Assembly: GCA_037043015.1 (NCBI GenBank)
Contig: CM073321.1
Coordinates: forward strand, 34,574,101-34,638,100
From: Bryum argenteum
Taxonomy: Eukaryota > Streptophyta > Bryopsida > Bryales > Bryaceae
Direction of reading: 5' to 3'
DNA: 64,000 nucleotides
The first letter of the stretch is position 1. Each line of letters opens with the position of its first letter. Below the pieces are notes generated by a model. That model had not been told where the DNA came from. It did not search any database and was given only the letters and a program-made list of their open reading frames with translations. Both the position numbers and the translations under genes were made by a program. Shown here piece by piece: positions 31,736 to 41,952 of this stretch.

Positions 31736-33685
31736 TGTGAATCGCCGAAACGGTTCACGCTTGTACGAAACATTATCTACAAGCGTTAGTCTAATATTTT
31801 TACGTTCGAAATCCCCAATTGGGGCAATTAGGCTAATTCCTTCGGTTTCCGGAATTTCTATGATAATTGGAGGAGTCTTGCCTAGATGGCTCGGTGGTTG
31901 TTTATTCTATTCTAAATTAGTAATATTAAATTGCGTCCAAGTTTCATGACATGTTTTTGGTTATGTTTTATTACTTTATCATTATTCATAATTGCTCAAG
32001 ATTTCTCCTAGTTAATAAACTAGGGAATTGGTAAAACCCTGCGGATGAAATGCTGGATGAACAATGTTTCATCCGTTTGAACTGGATGAAATTCTACCAC
32101 ATCCAAGTGCCCGACTAGGGAGAAGGAGGAGAATTAGGGTTGATGTTTTTTGGTGGGTGTGAGTTTTTTGAGAGGTGTGTGGGAAGAGTGTGTGGAAGAA
32201 GAGATCTAGATTTTTGTTTCTTACGTGTTGGTGGTGTGTTTTGGAAGTGTGTGTGCATGAGAGTTAGAGGGTTTTTTTGGGGGAAGTGAGTTTTTGGTTC
32301 GTGAGTTGGGGCAGAGGCTAACTTGGTGGAGCCAGATCTAGGACAGGGATGCGATACGGCAAGACGATCACGATTGCTGCAACCAGCACGAGCACGAGCC
32401 GAAGGGGGAGACGACGGTGAAGCGACGACAACGAAGAGCAGACAGGAGCGGCGCCGCAGCAACCACCAACCTCAGCTGCCCGATCACAGCAGCAACAGGA
32501 CGAGGATCATCACTACGGTGGCGGCCAAAATTAGCAGCGCCGGCTCCGAATTGGCAGCAGCAAAGGATCGCGAGGGCAGGAGCGGAGAGGCTTCGGCAAC
32601 ATCGATCCAGCACCGACGACGGCGGCAAGTACATGATTCGGCACCATCGGCCGAGGAGCAGCGCGGCGAACAAAACGCCGACACTATCACCAACGGCGAC
32701 ATCGACAGTGTCGGAACTGCCGATCGGATCCAGCACCGACGGGGGAGTCAGCACCGACACCCCGCCGGCAGATCGGCACGCAGTTGCCGGTAGCAGTTCG
32801 GCGGGGTAGCAGCGTCGGCTGGGTCGAAGGGGGAAGTCAGCAGCGACACTGCGCCGGCGGATCGGCACGTTGGTGCCGGCAGCAGCTCGGCAGTGTAGCA
32901 GCGTCGGTGGGATCGGAGTCGACACCAACAACCAGCAAGAACGCCATCCACTGGAGCAGACAGCAGGCGGTACGTTGGACTGGGTAGCTGAACCGTACAC
33001 GAGCGGTGGAGACCAGCATCGCGCGCGACAAGGGCGATCAACATTGGGCGATCGACACTTCAACAGCAGCGATTGGCAGCGAGCCCAGGAAGGGTGGCGA
33101 CCCACCTGTGCACTGACACACGAAGCGATCAGAACGAAGGCCAGGGCTTCACCAAAGCCTTGTCCCCTCTGTGATAATACGGAGGGTTGACAGGGGACAT
33201 TAGAGAGGGAGCTCCTCTCTCCCCATTTTCCTTACTGAAAACTTATTCCTATTTGCTTTTCCCCGACAGTTTGTGTTGAGTTTGTGAACTTCTATATCAA
33301 AAATGGCAATAATATTTGCCCAAAAATTCGTTGTGATGATTTAAGTGGTGTTGCATGCTCTTGTTGTTGGTTTTTGCCTTGGATTGGAATGTTGGATTGG
33401 ATCGCTGATTTTAATGATTAGAGGTTAGTAGACACCATCAGTAAAGATAGTGCGGAAGCACTGCCCAAATTGTGGGTTGAATTCATAAATTTAGGTTAAA
33501 AATTCGGGAATTTGGGCCAAGTGCGGAAGTGCTGCCCAATTCACCTCCGAACTTCAGACTTTAGGTTGAGAAGATTAGATGAATTATTGCTAGAGTGTCC
33601 ATTGCTTGGAAGGTTGTTTTGCTTGCACCCACCCCCACGCCTCAACTTGTGAGTTAGAACCGGAACACCGGGATTTAACCTCACA
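31736..33685 (-). mobile_element. Solo-LTR-like element inserted in an exon, AGGGA target duplication
   Basis: The ends are TG (31736) and CA (33685). The 5-bp sequence AGGGA flanks both sides (31731-31735 and 33686-33690). In reverse orientation it carries the landmarks of the element at 24209-26743: CCTTCCAAGCAATGGA, two GGGCAGTGCTTCCGCACT-like blocks, a GC-rich core (32.3-33.15 kb) and the GTGAACCGTTTCGGCGATTC end. Its length is 1,950 bp. It has no internal genes; GC-rich ORFs on both strands in the core are by-products. It sits inside a Pro-Gly-Met coding repeat of the host gene, whose frame continues on the far side when the duplicated bases are counted once. Confidence 0.75.
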
Positions 33686-34217
33686 AGGGATGATCCCTCC
33701 TCCAGGGATGGTCCTTCCTCAGGCAATGATTCATCCTCCTATGGGGAACCCTTCAGTCCAAGCCATTGCCGCACCGATTGCAGATGCCGCCTTCCTCACC
33801 GAAGTGAGCACATACCAGGTCGTCGTTGTACCTGATCTAGCAACCCTGGCCACAAATTAGGTGCCTCCTGCATCGACACTTGCCTCGTCTTCCGCTCCAG
33901 CCCCAGAGTCCATCGCCCCCCCCCCTTCCCTCGCTCCGGCCCCAGATTCCAGCGCCCTCGCCCCGGTGAGATTCGAGCCCGACTCCAACCTGGAGGATCT
34001 GCATCTTTCGCGGTACGACATCGAGAATCAGCAGGTGACCAAACCCCGCACCGACGAGGGAATGCCTCGTCGTTTGGAAGTCTTCTTGATTATCGATTGA
34101 CCATGATTTCTGATGTTGGAACTCTTTGTATGTCATTTGCAGGCGATCCCTGCTGTCCACCGCGCGGAGGTAGACGTAGACAACAAGAGTAATTCGGTGG
34201 GTTCCCATCTATCATAG
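33686..34217 (+). pseudogene. 3' exons of the GQHT gene
   Basis: GMIPPPGMVLPQAMIHPP continues the Pro-rich tail to a TAG at 33858, after which the same frame goes on with an Ala/Pro/Ser-rich stretch (SAPAPESIAPPPSLAPAP) and FEPDSNLEDLHLSRYDIEN. A last exon starts after TTTGCAG at 34143 (AIPAVHRAEVDVDNKSNS) and stops at 34215-34217. The donor before it is not resolved. Confidence 0.45.
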
Positions 34218-34690
34218 TCTGCCACCGGGGTCAGAATCCTCAGAGTTGATTCGTACATGAGTTATTGGTGTAGATTATTTCTGTACTAGTGTAGCGGGGC
34301 CGTTCCCCTAGAATCAGAGCGAGTCGCTTGTATCAATGTATTATTCATGAGCTCGCTCATCTTGATTAATGCAAAAGAAGCATTTTTTTTCTACGTGACC
34401 CTGGTCGTAGATTCTCAGAATCCAATTCATTACGCTGCAATTTCTAACAGGGCCATGAGGCGATCACGGGCTTAGCCTTGCGTGTTTAGGAGGGGCTAGG
34501 AACTGAGGATTGCCCACTAGCACCATCGGCTTTGTTAGAACCTCTTTCGAATTCTCTACCGGTTGTCTCCCCAGTTGACAACTCTCTCGCGCTAGCCGCC
34601 TCTACCACTCGGCCTCCACAGGTTAGGCCTCTTATCGAACAGTGCAATGCGTCTATTCTCTGAACCAACCGTTTGTCATCTTTGATGATT
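34218..34690. other. 3' flank of the GQHT gene
   Basis: This is probably 3' UTR and intergenic DNA. A GATTAATGCAAAAG segment lies near 34356. No gene or repeat is recognised before the P2 cluster. Confidence 0.4.
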
Positions 34691-35420
34691 GCAGGGAACA
34701 TTATGGGCGGCCGTCCAAATTCTCTCCAAGCTTGGGATTTCTGGACGGCCTCCCAGATTGTCTCCATGCTTGGGACCACAAGGCGCTTGCATAGTATCGT
34801 ATCCTTTTCGGCCCCCTCGGTTTTCTGGGCGGCCGTCCAGATTCTCTCCAGCCGTGGGGTTTTTGGAAGGACATCTAGATTGTCCCCTTGCTTGGGATCA
34901 CTAGGCGCTAGTATAGTATCGTCCCCTATCCAGCCTTCAGTTTTTTGAGAAGCACTCGGTTTCTTCGATGAAGATCTTAGGACCGCGGTTCAGATGTATG
35001 ACGCTCGCCTTTGACCATTGAACCCACTCCCCTCCCGGCTATTCTTTATGGCTCCCTCAGTTTTCTGGGCGGCCGTCCAGATTCTCTCCAACCTTGGGAT
35101 TTCTAGGCGGCCTCCTAGATTGTCTCCATGCTTGGGATCTCTAGGCGCTAGCATAGTATCGTACCCTTTTCGCCCCCCTCGGATTTCTGGGCGGCCTCCC
35201 AGATTGTCTCCATGCTTGGGATCACTAGGCGATAGTATCGTGTCGTCCTCTATTCAGACTTGAGTTTTTTGAGGAGCGCTTGGTTCCTTCCCATGAAGAC
35301 CATTTAACCAACTCCCCCCCCCCCGGCTATTCTTGATGTCTTCCTCAGTTTTTTGGGCGGCCGTCCAGATTCTCCCCAAGCATGAAATTTCTGGGCGGCC
35401 ATATAGTTTTCTTTATAGTG
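34690..35420 (+). repeat. P2 palindrome cluster in diverged tandem units
   Basis: TTTCTGGGCGGCCGTCCAG and its variant with CCTCCCAG recur near 34705, 34738, 34830, 35060, 35100, 35190, 35352 and 35388. They alternate with ATTCTCTCCAANCTTGGGA and TTGTCTCCATGCTTGGGATC followed by CTAGGCGCTAGTATAGTATC. The repeating unit is about 115-130 bp and contains two P2 sites. No gene is seen here. Confidence 0.85.
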
Positions 35421-35691
35421 CTTATCAAGATGTTCCTTCCAAGTCGTTCCGGAGGATGATGTGATGACTCACGACGTCTGCACCGCGCTTCAGATGGTTG
35501 TCGCTCGCTTTCCCCAGTTTCGCTCACCTGCCATCCCCGAATTTTACCACCCACATTTATTTAAAACGGTCGTCCAAAACATGTGTACCTACCTCTATTG
35601 CATAGTCGATCACGTCGGTTCTCGGTACTTCATGTTTGCTTATGCTTTCTAGTTGGATCTTGGGCTGCCTATTTTTACAAGGCCATAGTAT

Positions 35692-36671
35692 TTGCACGTC
35701 ACCTATCCTGCGTACGAGAAAATACAACCCAGTTTCATGAAGTATTTTGTTATATTGGAGCTTGACGGCGTGCTCTGTGGTATTGAGCACAATATGGGGT
35801 TTCTCCAGAACTCGCCCTTGGATTGTATTCGGCCATCCTTCTCTGAGGGGGCGGACTTCCGTCCCCAGACCCGGACAATCTTCAAAGACTACGTCCTTAG
35901 GTGTCGGCCGGGAGTGCAGGAATTCCTCGCGTTTCTCACTAGCGTCTGTCACGTTGGTATTCGGACTAGCATGCCGAGGAATATCACGCAGAATATGGTC
36001 AGGTTTCTTTTCCAGAGACTGACGCAACCAAGAGAAATCCTCTCTGTCAAGGATTGCACTCACATCATTGAAACCAGGCCGTAGTCCGAGTGTCAATGTC
36101 CGGTTAGAGAGTGTTGGTTGCGCCCATATCCATGTCCAGGTCACCCCTCTACAATGCGGCCTAACCTCTGGCCACCGAGACGACTTACGTCCGGCATGTC
36201 GGGCACGCAAGAGATAGGCTGCACGTTGAGGTCCTTCACAAGATGGTGTAGGGCCAGCCCAGATTCTGTAAGCCCGATATATGTTTAAATGCGTCCAACA
36301 CACTACTCATAGACTCCAGCCCCGAATCGGCACTCCTCAATCCTCGATACAATGCAATATTTTCCATCGTTTACAAGGGCAATTCCAACGATCACGTGCT
36401 CCGCCAGTCTGTGGCGAAGTACATTTTCCACATCGTCAAGTCCGGAAAAAGTATTCCGCGCTTCATGGCCTATACTTGGAAATACAACGGCCAAGAGCTA
36501 GACCATTCGCTACGTGCCAGGGCGTTCACTTTTAAAGTCCGACTTTGTGCCAAGTACACGGACAGATCCCTTAAACTGGAGAACTTGGTTTATATTCCGT
36601 CCACGCACTCACAGAGAGGAGCCGACTATTTCACTCGTCGCAGGGTGCCCGCAGTAATGCCTCGTCTCTAA
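35692..36671 (+). pseudogene. FCP1/NIF-like (HAD-family) phosphatase relic
   Basis: The first part (ATG at 35737) reads MKYFVILELDGVLCGIEHNM, then RPGVQEFLAFLTSVCHVGIR, matching motif I and the following strand of FCP1-type HAD phosphatases, which remove phosphates from proteins such as the RNA polymerase II tail. A second part from about 36270 reads NASNTLLIDSSPESALLNP, matching the NTLLIDDSP motif, followed by YNAIFSIVYKGNSNDHVLR. In motif I the nucleophile Asp of DxDG is Glu, and the acidic pair of the later motif is Asp-Ser. Catalysis is therefore doubtful. Frame changes and at least one stop separate the two parts; introns might explain some. P2 motifs flank it on both sides. Confidence 0.55.
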
Positions 36672-37590
36672 TGCAGTGTGAAGCATGGTCCTGTCGACAG
36701 TATCGTCGATATCGTAGGTTCCGGGGTTCGTCCGTCCTCGACACCGCGGAAGGCGCCGGTTCCTCCGATGGCGACGGTGCAGTGACTTACATGTGACGCC
36801 TTGGATGCTCATCGCCTTGGATGCTTAACGTTGACGGTGAATTTTGCCTTCTACTAGTTTATGCACTTCCTCGTCCCTTTCTCTTCGTTTGTGACTATGC
36901 ATGCTGCCATATTCATGTCTCTCCCCCCCCCCCTCATACCACCCACTTTACTAATATCCCACAGGGATTTATTAGGACCCCCGGAGTTTCCACGACTTGT
37001 TGGGATACTTCTGACGAGTTGGGTTGTGGGCGACGACCATCTTCCTGAGTGGCCGTCCAAAAAGTTGGTGACTTAACGGAGCATGGTGGCGCGTGGAATT
37101 TGCTAGTCTTTGGAATTCAATGTCAACCTTATATTGTATGGTCAATAATAAAATTCCTCTGTCGTGCTATTCCACTTGCTTTTGACTTCCTTGCTTGTTT
37201 TTCTATCTTATGCTGATTTTGGAGTGTTTGTTCCATTCGACGCGCACTTGCCTTGTATAGTCATTGTATGGAATCAATGACCTTCTTCTCCAGCCGGCGT
37301 TCGTATGCAACGAATCAAGTAGGAGTACTAATGTTTGGTACTCGCCATATCTGTTCGTAGCGTAGACAAATGGTCCGGAATGACCCTAAACTAGCACATC
37401 AGCACATCTCCATCCAATACCTGCAACCTTCGAGTCTCTAATTCTTGCCTTCCTTGAGCTGCTCCATCTCCTCTGCCCCTTGACAGTCTCCAATGGCTTA
37501 CAGATAAGGCTTGGTAACCATCGCATGTCGAGTTGATCCAAAGCAGTCATCGTGTTACGCTAAACTTGAAGAGCATTTTCGGGCACTTAC
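36672..37590. other. Unassigned region with one P2 site
   Basis: No gene is recognised. A short frame, DLLGPPEFPRLVGILLTSW, follows an acceptor-like CCCACAG near 36963 and ends just after a P2 half-site (GTGGCCGTCCAAAAAG near 37051). It may be a further exon of the phosphatase relic, but this is unsupported. Confidence 0.3.
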
Positions 37591-37594
37591 TGGT

Positions 37595-38060
37595 TTTCAG
37601 GATCTTTTTGAAGGCAATCAGAGACTTCATAGTCGAGAGTAGACTTGGGATTGTGCTCCTTCAACACGTAATTCGTTATAATGGGAATATTAAGATTATC
37701 AAATTGAGCTTGAGTTGAGCCAAATGTACTGTGTGGGTAAATTTAGCTCGACTCCACCTAAACCCACATTTCTCAAAATCAGTGAATAATAACATTATAA
37801 CGAATTACGTATTCTTCCTGCTCTTGCATTGTACTTACACTCAAAGATTTCCTCGGTGCTGAGCTCTTGGATTACGGAATCAGTAGCACTGAAAAATTGT
37901 TCAATTCTACTGATATTGTAATCCAAGTGCTCGACACCTAGGGAATCCCGATAGATAAGTCTGCAATTCGTTGGGTGTAAGTACGGAGCGAGAGCTGGAA
38001 GAAGCACAATCCCAAGTCTACTCTCCACTTCAAAGTCTCTCATTACCTTAGAAAATCCTC
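37595..38060. repeat. Fold-back repeat made of BTB-gene fragments
   Basis: GAGAGTAGACTTGGGATTGTG with its surroundings at about 37600-37655 is repeated in inverted orientation at about 38000-38050. ATAACGAATTACGTA lies inside near both arms. The minus-strand reading of the right arm, MRDFEVESRLGIVLLPALAP, matches the tail of the BTB relic at 40.24-40.4 kb (MRVFKVESRLTWVC). Between the arms are degraded P1-like words (TTTAGCTCGACTCCACCTAA near 37741). Confidence 0.6.
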
Positions 38061-38352
38061 AAATTCAGTAAGTGCTCGAAATTGCTCTTTAAGCTTAGTG
38101 TTATGATGATTGCCTTGGATCAACTCGACATCACAAGGTTACCGAGACTAATTTGTAAGCGATTGAAGACTTTCCAGATTTCCAGGCAGTGGAGATGGAA
38201 CAACTTAAGGCAGACAAGTTTTAGAGACCTGAGTCTTGTAGTTATTGGGATGGAGTTGTGGTGAAGGAGTGAGAAGATGTTTTATTTCTCCCCTTGCTCG
38301 TATCACATTCTCTTAACAACTCGAGCTACTACAAAGTAACACGGAGTAAGTT

Positions 38353-38610
38353 ATGGCAGTACGATTGATTGTTCAAAAATGGTCGGAACGGAAAATGCCC
38401 AGAACGACACTAGATTTGAGAGGTCATGAATATAGGTCGTTTAACGTGAATGTTGCGGCGGATTATCGGAAGTTCCGGGCTTCGCCCGTCCGGGGTTCGA
38501 CCGTCCGGGACACGTCAAAGGGAGTCGGGTTTCGTGAGTATGACTGGTCGACTTTGGATGCACTTGGCGACAAGACGTCGAAACCATCGGATGGAGCGCG
38601 CTCACGCTGA
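38353..38610 (+). CDS. Small unknown ORF
   Basis: An 85-codon frame starts at an ATG (MAVRLIVQKWSERKMPRTTL) and has a varied, basic composition. No domain is recognised and no splice signals are clear. It may be chance. Confidence 0.25.
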   Translation: MAVRLIVQKWSERKMPRTTLDLRGHEYRSFNVNVAADYRKFRASPVRGSTVRDTSKGVGFREYDWSTLDALGDKTSKPSDGARSR

Positions 38611-40240
38611 GTCGCCTACCCCTCCGCACCTCCCCCCCCCTCTCCAACTTTAGTGGCCATGAATGCGGCATTGTTCTCTCTCTTGTGGATCTGACTAAAT
38701 TGTCTTGTCCCCGATTCTCCACAAAGATTTGGTGCGGTCGACGGCCATGGTTTTGGACGGCCGTGCAGAAGTTCGTGGGACAGTTACTCATATGAGCCAG
38801 GGAGTCCACACACACACTCTGGCGTGACGGCTGCTCGATAAAGCCTTGAACTTTGCGTGGCGGCTCGCCACCCACAAGTAATCAAGCGAGCATGCACGAG
38901 CTCGACTGAGTTTCTGTAGTTGCGGTCTCCGTCCTCTTCCAAGGCGACAATACTCTGCATCGTACTTGTGAGCAATAATCAGTTAGAGAAAGCGATTGCT
39001 CAGACTTTGTCCGAGTCAATCGGGCAGTTTACTTCTATTCATGTTGATCAATATTTAACAGCTTTGTTTGTCTAGTCCCAAACGCTTCACACTAAAGTTG
39101 GACTTGCTGATTTTTAATAAATTTGGTCTCCCATCCCGCACACGCGGCGTGGAATTCTTTGCATATTGGTCTCATTTTTGCTCGTCTCTGCTTGTATCTC
39201 GCTTCTGTGCTGCCCAATACCTGAGTCTCGACATTCAAATGTTTTGAGCGGCCGTTCAGATCTTCTGTTGCGTGCTCCTGCGCCGACCCTCAACAAAGAC
39301 GCCGTCGTGACTCATAGTTTATGAGCATCATGGTTCTCCACTGTTGTTTAGGAGTTCCGTGTCTTGGTCCGGGACGACCCTAAACTAGCCTGCCCTTGTA
39401 GATTCAACCTTGCTGACTTACATGGTTCTCGACTGTCGTTCAGAAGCTGAAAAATCTGTATATCAAACTAAAGAACTGCCAAGCATACGTTGACAAGCAT
39501 AATAACATCATATGTCCTTAGCTCCGATAACAAAAAAAAAGGTGACTATCTTAGAGTTGCGTATCGACATTCTTGTCGTCCCACTCGTTACTGCTTCGAT
39601 CCGGGCTCTCTCTGCACTCACTCGTACGCGTCCTTGCTTCGATCCGGGCTCTCTTTGCAAAATCCCGCTCGCGGTAATAAATTTAGAGCCAGTACTGAGG
39701 AGTTTAGAGAACCAAACCAGATAAGAATCTCGATCCAGAATCCCTTACAGACAAATTTATCTCTAGTTTGAAACAAACAATGTTTTTTCAAATTCTGGTT
39801 TACAACCTCTCTTCAAAGCATGCAAAAAAACTATATTGCAGAATCATAATTGCAGATGCGTGCACATCTCCGCTCCCACAAACGCTCTTAGTTTCTTGTA
39901 GTCACGAACAACACTAGTTAATAAGTTGAATTCCTAATAACAAGATATTTACAACCTCGGCCTCGAGATAAAAAACTATGACTTGATTTGATTAATGCGC
40001 AGAAGTCCGTTAAGAACTAAAGTTCAAAACAAAAACCTCCTTGTAGATCAACTGTTGGTCCGAAAGTACTTACTTATTGCTCTGAAGCTTCGAAGTGCTA
40101 GCTGACGTGAATCTTCGGAAGAAGCATGCAGAAAAATTTGGTGCACTTGCTCAGCGTTGGTCTTCATCTGCCCAAGAAAGACACGTACCTTCATAACTTC
40201 GTCGTAATTTCCGAATATAGAGTTGTAACAAGTTTCACTG
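38611..40240. other. Unassigned region with two P2 sites
   Basis: P2 copies lie near 38752 (TTTTGGACGGCCGTGCAGAA) and 39240 (TTTGAGCGGCCGTTCAGATC). An 18-bp direct repeat, CTTCGATCCGGGCTCTCT, occurs at about 39594 and 39635. No gene is recognised. Confidence 0.4.
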
Positions 40241-40748
40241 CTACAGATTTTGTAATTTAAGTGCTCGGCACTGCCAATTATTCGTAATTGATGCCAACAA
40301 TTTCAAAGGTTCAATTTCCTGGCCAGAGCTACAAGAATTACAAACCCAAGTTAGTCTACTCTCTACTTTAAAGACTCTCATTGCCACATAAAGATTGACA
40401 AAATGTTGATCGATGGCACCACTCAACTGCGGCACTTGGACGTCGGCTTCGTTTGTAGTGTACAAAACCAGACAAACGCAACTCAACACATTCCGGTGTG
40501 CTTCCATAGAACCACCCCATGCATGGATTGTGATATCCGTGGGAATTCGTTCTTCCAGCATATTGAGCACAAAATCCGAACATCTCCACTTCACATCTGC
40601 TCTCCTTGTTGTTGATTCTTTTGAAGACAGAAACTTCGAGATGTCCACATTCAAACAAGGAACTGAAGAAACGAGGAACCGACTCCATACTCTGTAGTGA
40701 AATGTCACCCTGCGCCATACGGATAGCTTTGGAGCTGTCAGAGAACAT
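40241..40748 (-). pseudogene. BTB/POZ domain gene fragment
   Basis: The minus strand reads LEERIPTDITIHAWGGSMEA followed by HRNVLSCVCLVL, the start of a BTB/POZ fold (pattern DITI...GGS..AHR.VL). BTB proteins commonly act as CUL3 adaptors. The central BTB helices are missing; the translation jumps to a C-terminal part (FVNLYVAMRVFKVESRL). The overlapping frame upstream (SLQSMESVPRFFSSLFE) also looks protein-like, so a frame change is likely near 40.6-40.7 kb. The fragments at 37.6-38.05 kb are related. Confidence 0.5.
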
Positions 40749-41164
40749 ATGAAAGGGACAATGTCATCTTCGGAACAAAAGCTCCAGTAGAACTCACATG
40801 TGCTGCATTATAACATAACAAAGTGAGGAAAACAAAACTCGTGTAGCCCGTCAGCTCCGTTAGGTGGTGACCACAAGGTGATGATTATTGGTTCATGCTT
40901 AATATTACTTAACTTAGTCAAATCAGGTTACACTCCATGCATGTTCTCTCGATATTGATTAAAATAATCGTTGTATCCTTTCTCTAAGCTGTTGATGAAT
41001 TAGCTTGGGGTTCCTTAGATATCATGCATGCAAAAGGTGATTGGGTGACTGATGTGTAGTGACTTGATATATGCTGAATATTAGAATTTGGAAGCTTTGA
41101 AGGACTCAGCATGCTAGATGATTCGGTACACTTGCTTTTTCTGTTGCACAACATCTAGTTAAAA
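40749..41164. other. Unassigned AT-rich spacer
   Basis: No gene or repeat is recognised. Confidence 0.4.
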
Positions 41165-41705
41165 AAAGATATAGACACGATGACTTCAGCCTACTTATAT
41201 CAGGAAAAAACTTGAAAGTTCTAGTATCGTGTAATCATGTTTCAGGACTGCAGTTTGGAAACGCGGGTGATGTAGTGATTCTCATGAATGTGTTGAAATT
41301 CACCTTATCTTTGCAATAAATTCTTCTTTAATACATTGTCAGGATCATGAACTCTGATGGAGGGTGCTATTATAGGATACAGGAGGGAGGTGTGATACCA
41401 CTTATATTAGGAAATAAATCTTAAAAGTTCTTGTACCGTGTAATCATGTTTCAGGACTGCGGTTCGGAAACACTATTGATGAAGTGATTCTCAAGAATGT
41501 GTTGGAATTCACCTTGTCTTTGCGATATTCCTCTCAAATACATTGTTGGGTTCATGAATTCTGATGGAGGGTGCTATTATAGGATAGAGGAGGGAGGTGT
41601 AGTACCACTTATATGAGGAAATAAGACTTCAAAGTTCCAATTCAGAGTATTATTTTCAGACTGCAGTTCAATACACTGGTGATGATTCTCAAGAATGTGT
41701 TGACA
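41165..41705 (+). repeat. 208-bp tandem repeat, about 2.6 copies
   Basis: TTCAGGACTGC(A/G)GTT recurs at 41241, 41450 and, diverged, 41656. Each copy continues with GATTCTCANGAATGTGTTG and GAGGGTGCTATTATAGGAT. No coding sense is visible. Confidence 0.85.
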
Positions 41706-41904
41706 ATTAGTGCATACTGCATAAACTTTCCGATGCTTTGCTCATAAATTATGCGAATCTTGGTCTTTTTGGCCAATTCTTGCTTAGTTTTCTGATTTTT
41801 GCTTCACAATTCTGCCAAATTGACTCCCTTTTTTCCATATTATCCCCAAAACGTCCCCATTTCACGTATATTTCTTCATGTTTTTCTCATTCTCTCACCC
41901 CAAA

Positions 41905-41952
41905 ATTGTGCCATTTTAGCGGAATAACGCCATTTTAACGGAATTGAGGTTA
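41905..41952 (+). repeat. Orphan end of the 42.9-kb MITE family
   Basis: GTGCCATTTTAGCGGAATAA and CCATTTTAACGGAATTGAGG match the right 45-50 bp of the MITE at 42895-43131. No inverted partner was found upstream, so it is a truncated copy. Confidence 0.7.

Larger units (their letters stand above)
27158..34217 (+). pseudogene. Spliced gene with ParB-like GQHT motif (whole span)
   Basis: Coding pieces at 27158-29071, 29331-30724, 30983-31735 and 33686-34217 read in order with plausible GT-AG junctions between the first three. The first intron is phase 0. The reading frame is broken by several single-base shifts, mostly at or near short homopolymer runs (CCCC near 29.84 kb, CCCCCC near 29.97 kb, others near 30.63 and 31.02 kb), and by one in-frame TAG at 33858-33860. 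An LTR-like element interrupts the last large exon. It could be a recent pseudogene, or an active gene seen through uncorrected long-read indels; the LTR insertion favours the former. I do not recognise the whole protein. Confidence 0.6.

Noticed and set aside
32323-33190. Several GC-rich ORFs of 60-245 codons on both strands
   Set aside because: They lie in the GC-rich core of an LTR-like element, overlap one another on both strands and are low in complexity.
31736-33685. An ordinary intron in the GQHT gene
   Set aside because: The borders are TG...CA with AGGGA on both sides and the sequence is shared with another LTR-like element. GT-AG junctions that keep frame are not evident.
35557-36303. 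A 248-codon minus-strand ORF
   Set aside because: It overlaps the plus-strand FCP1-like relic, whose motifs are recognisable; the minus frame has no domain sense.
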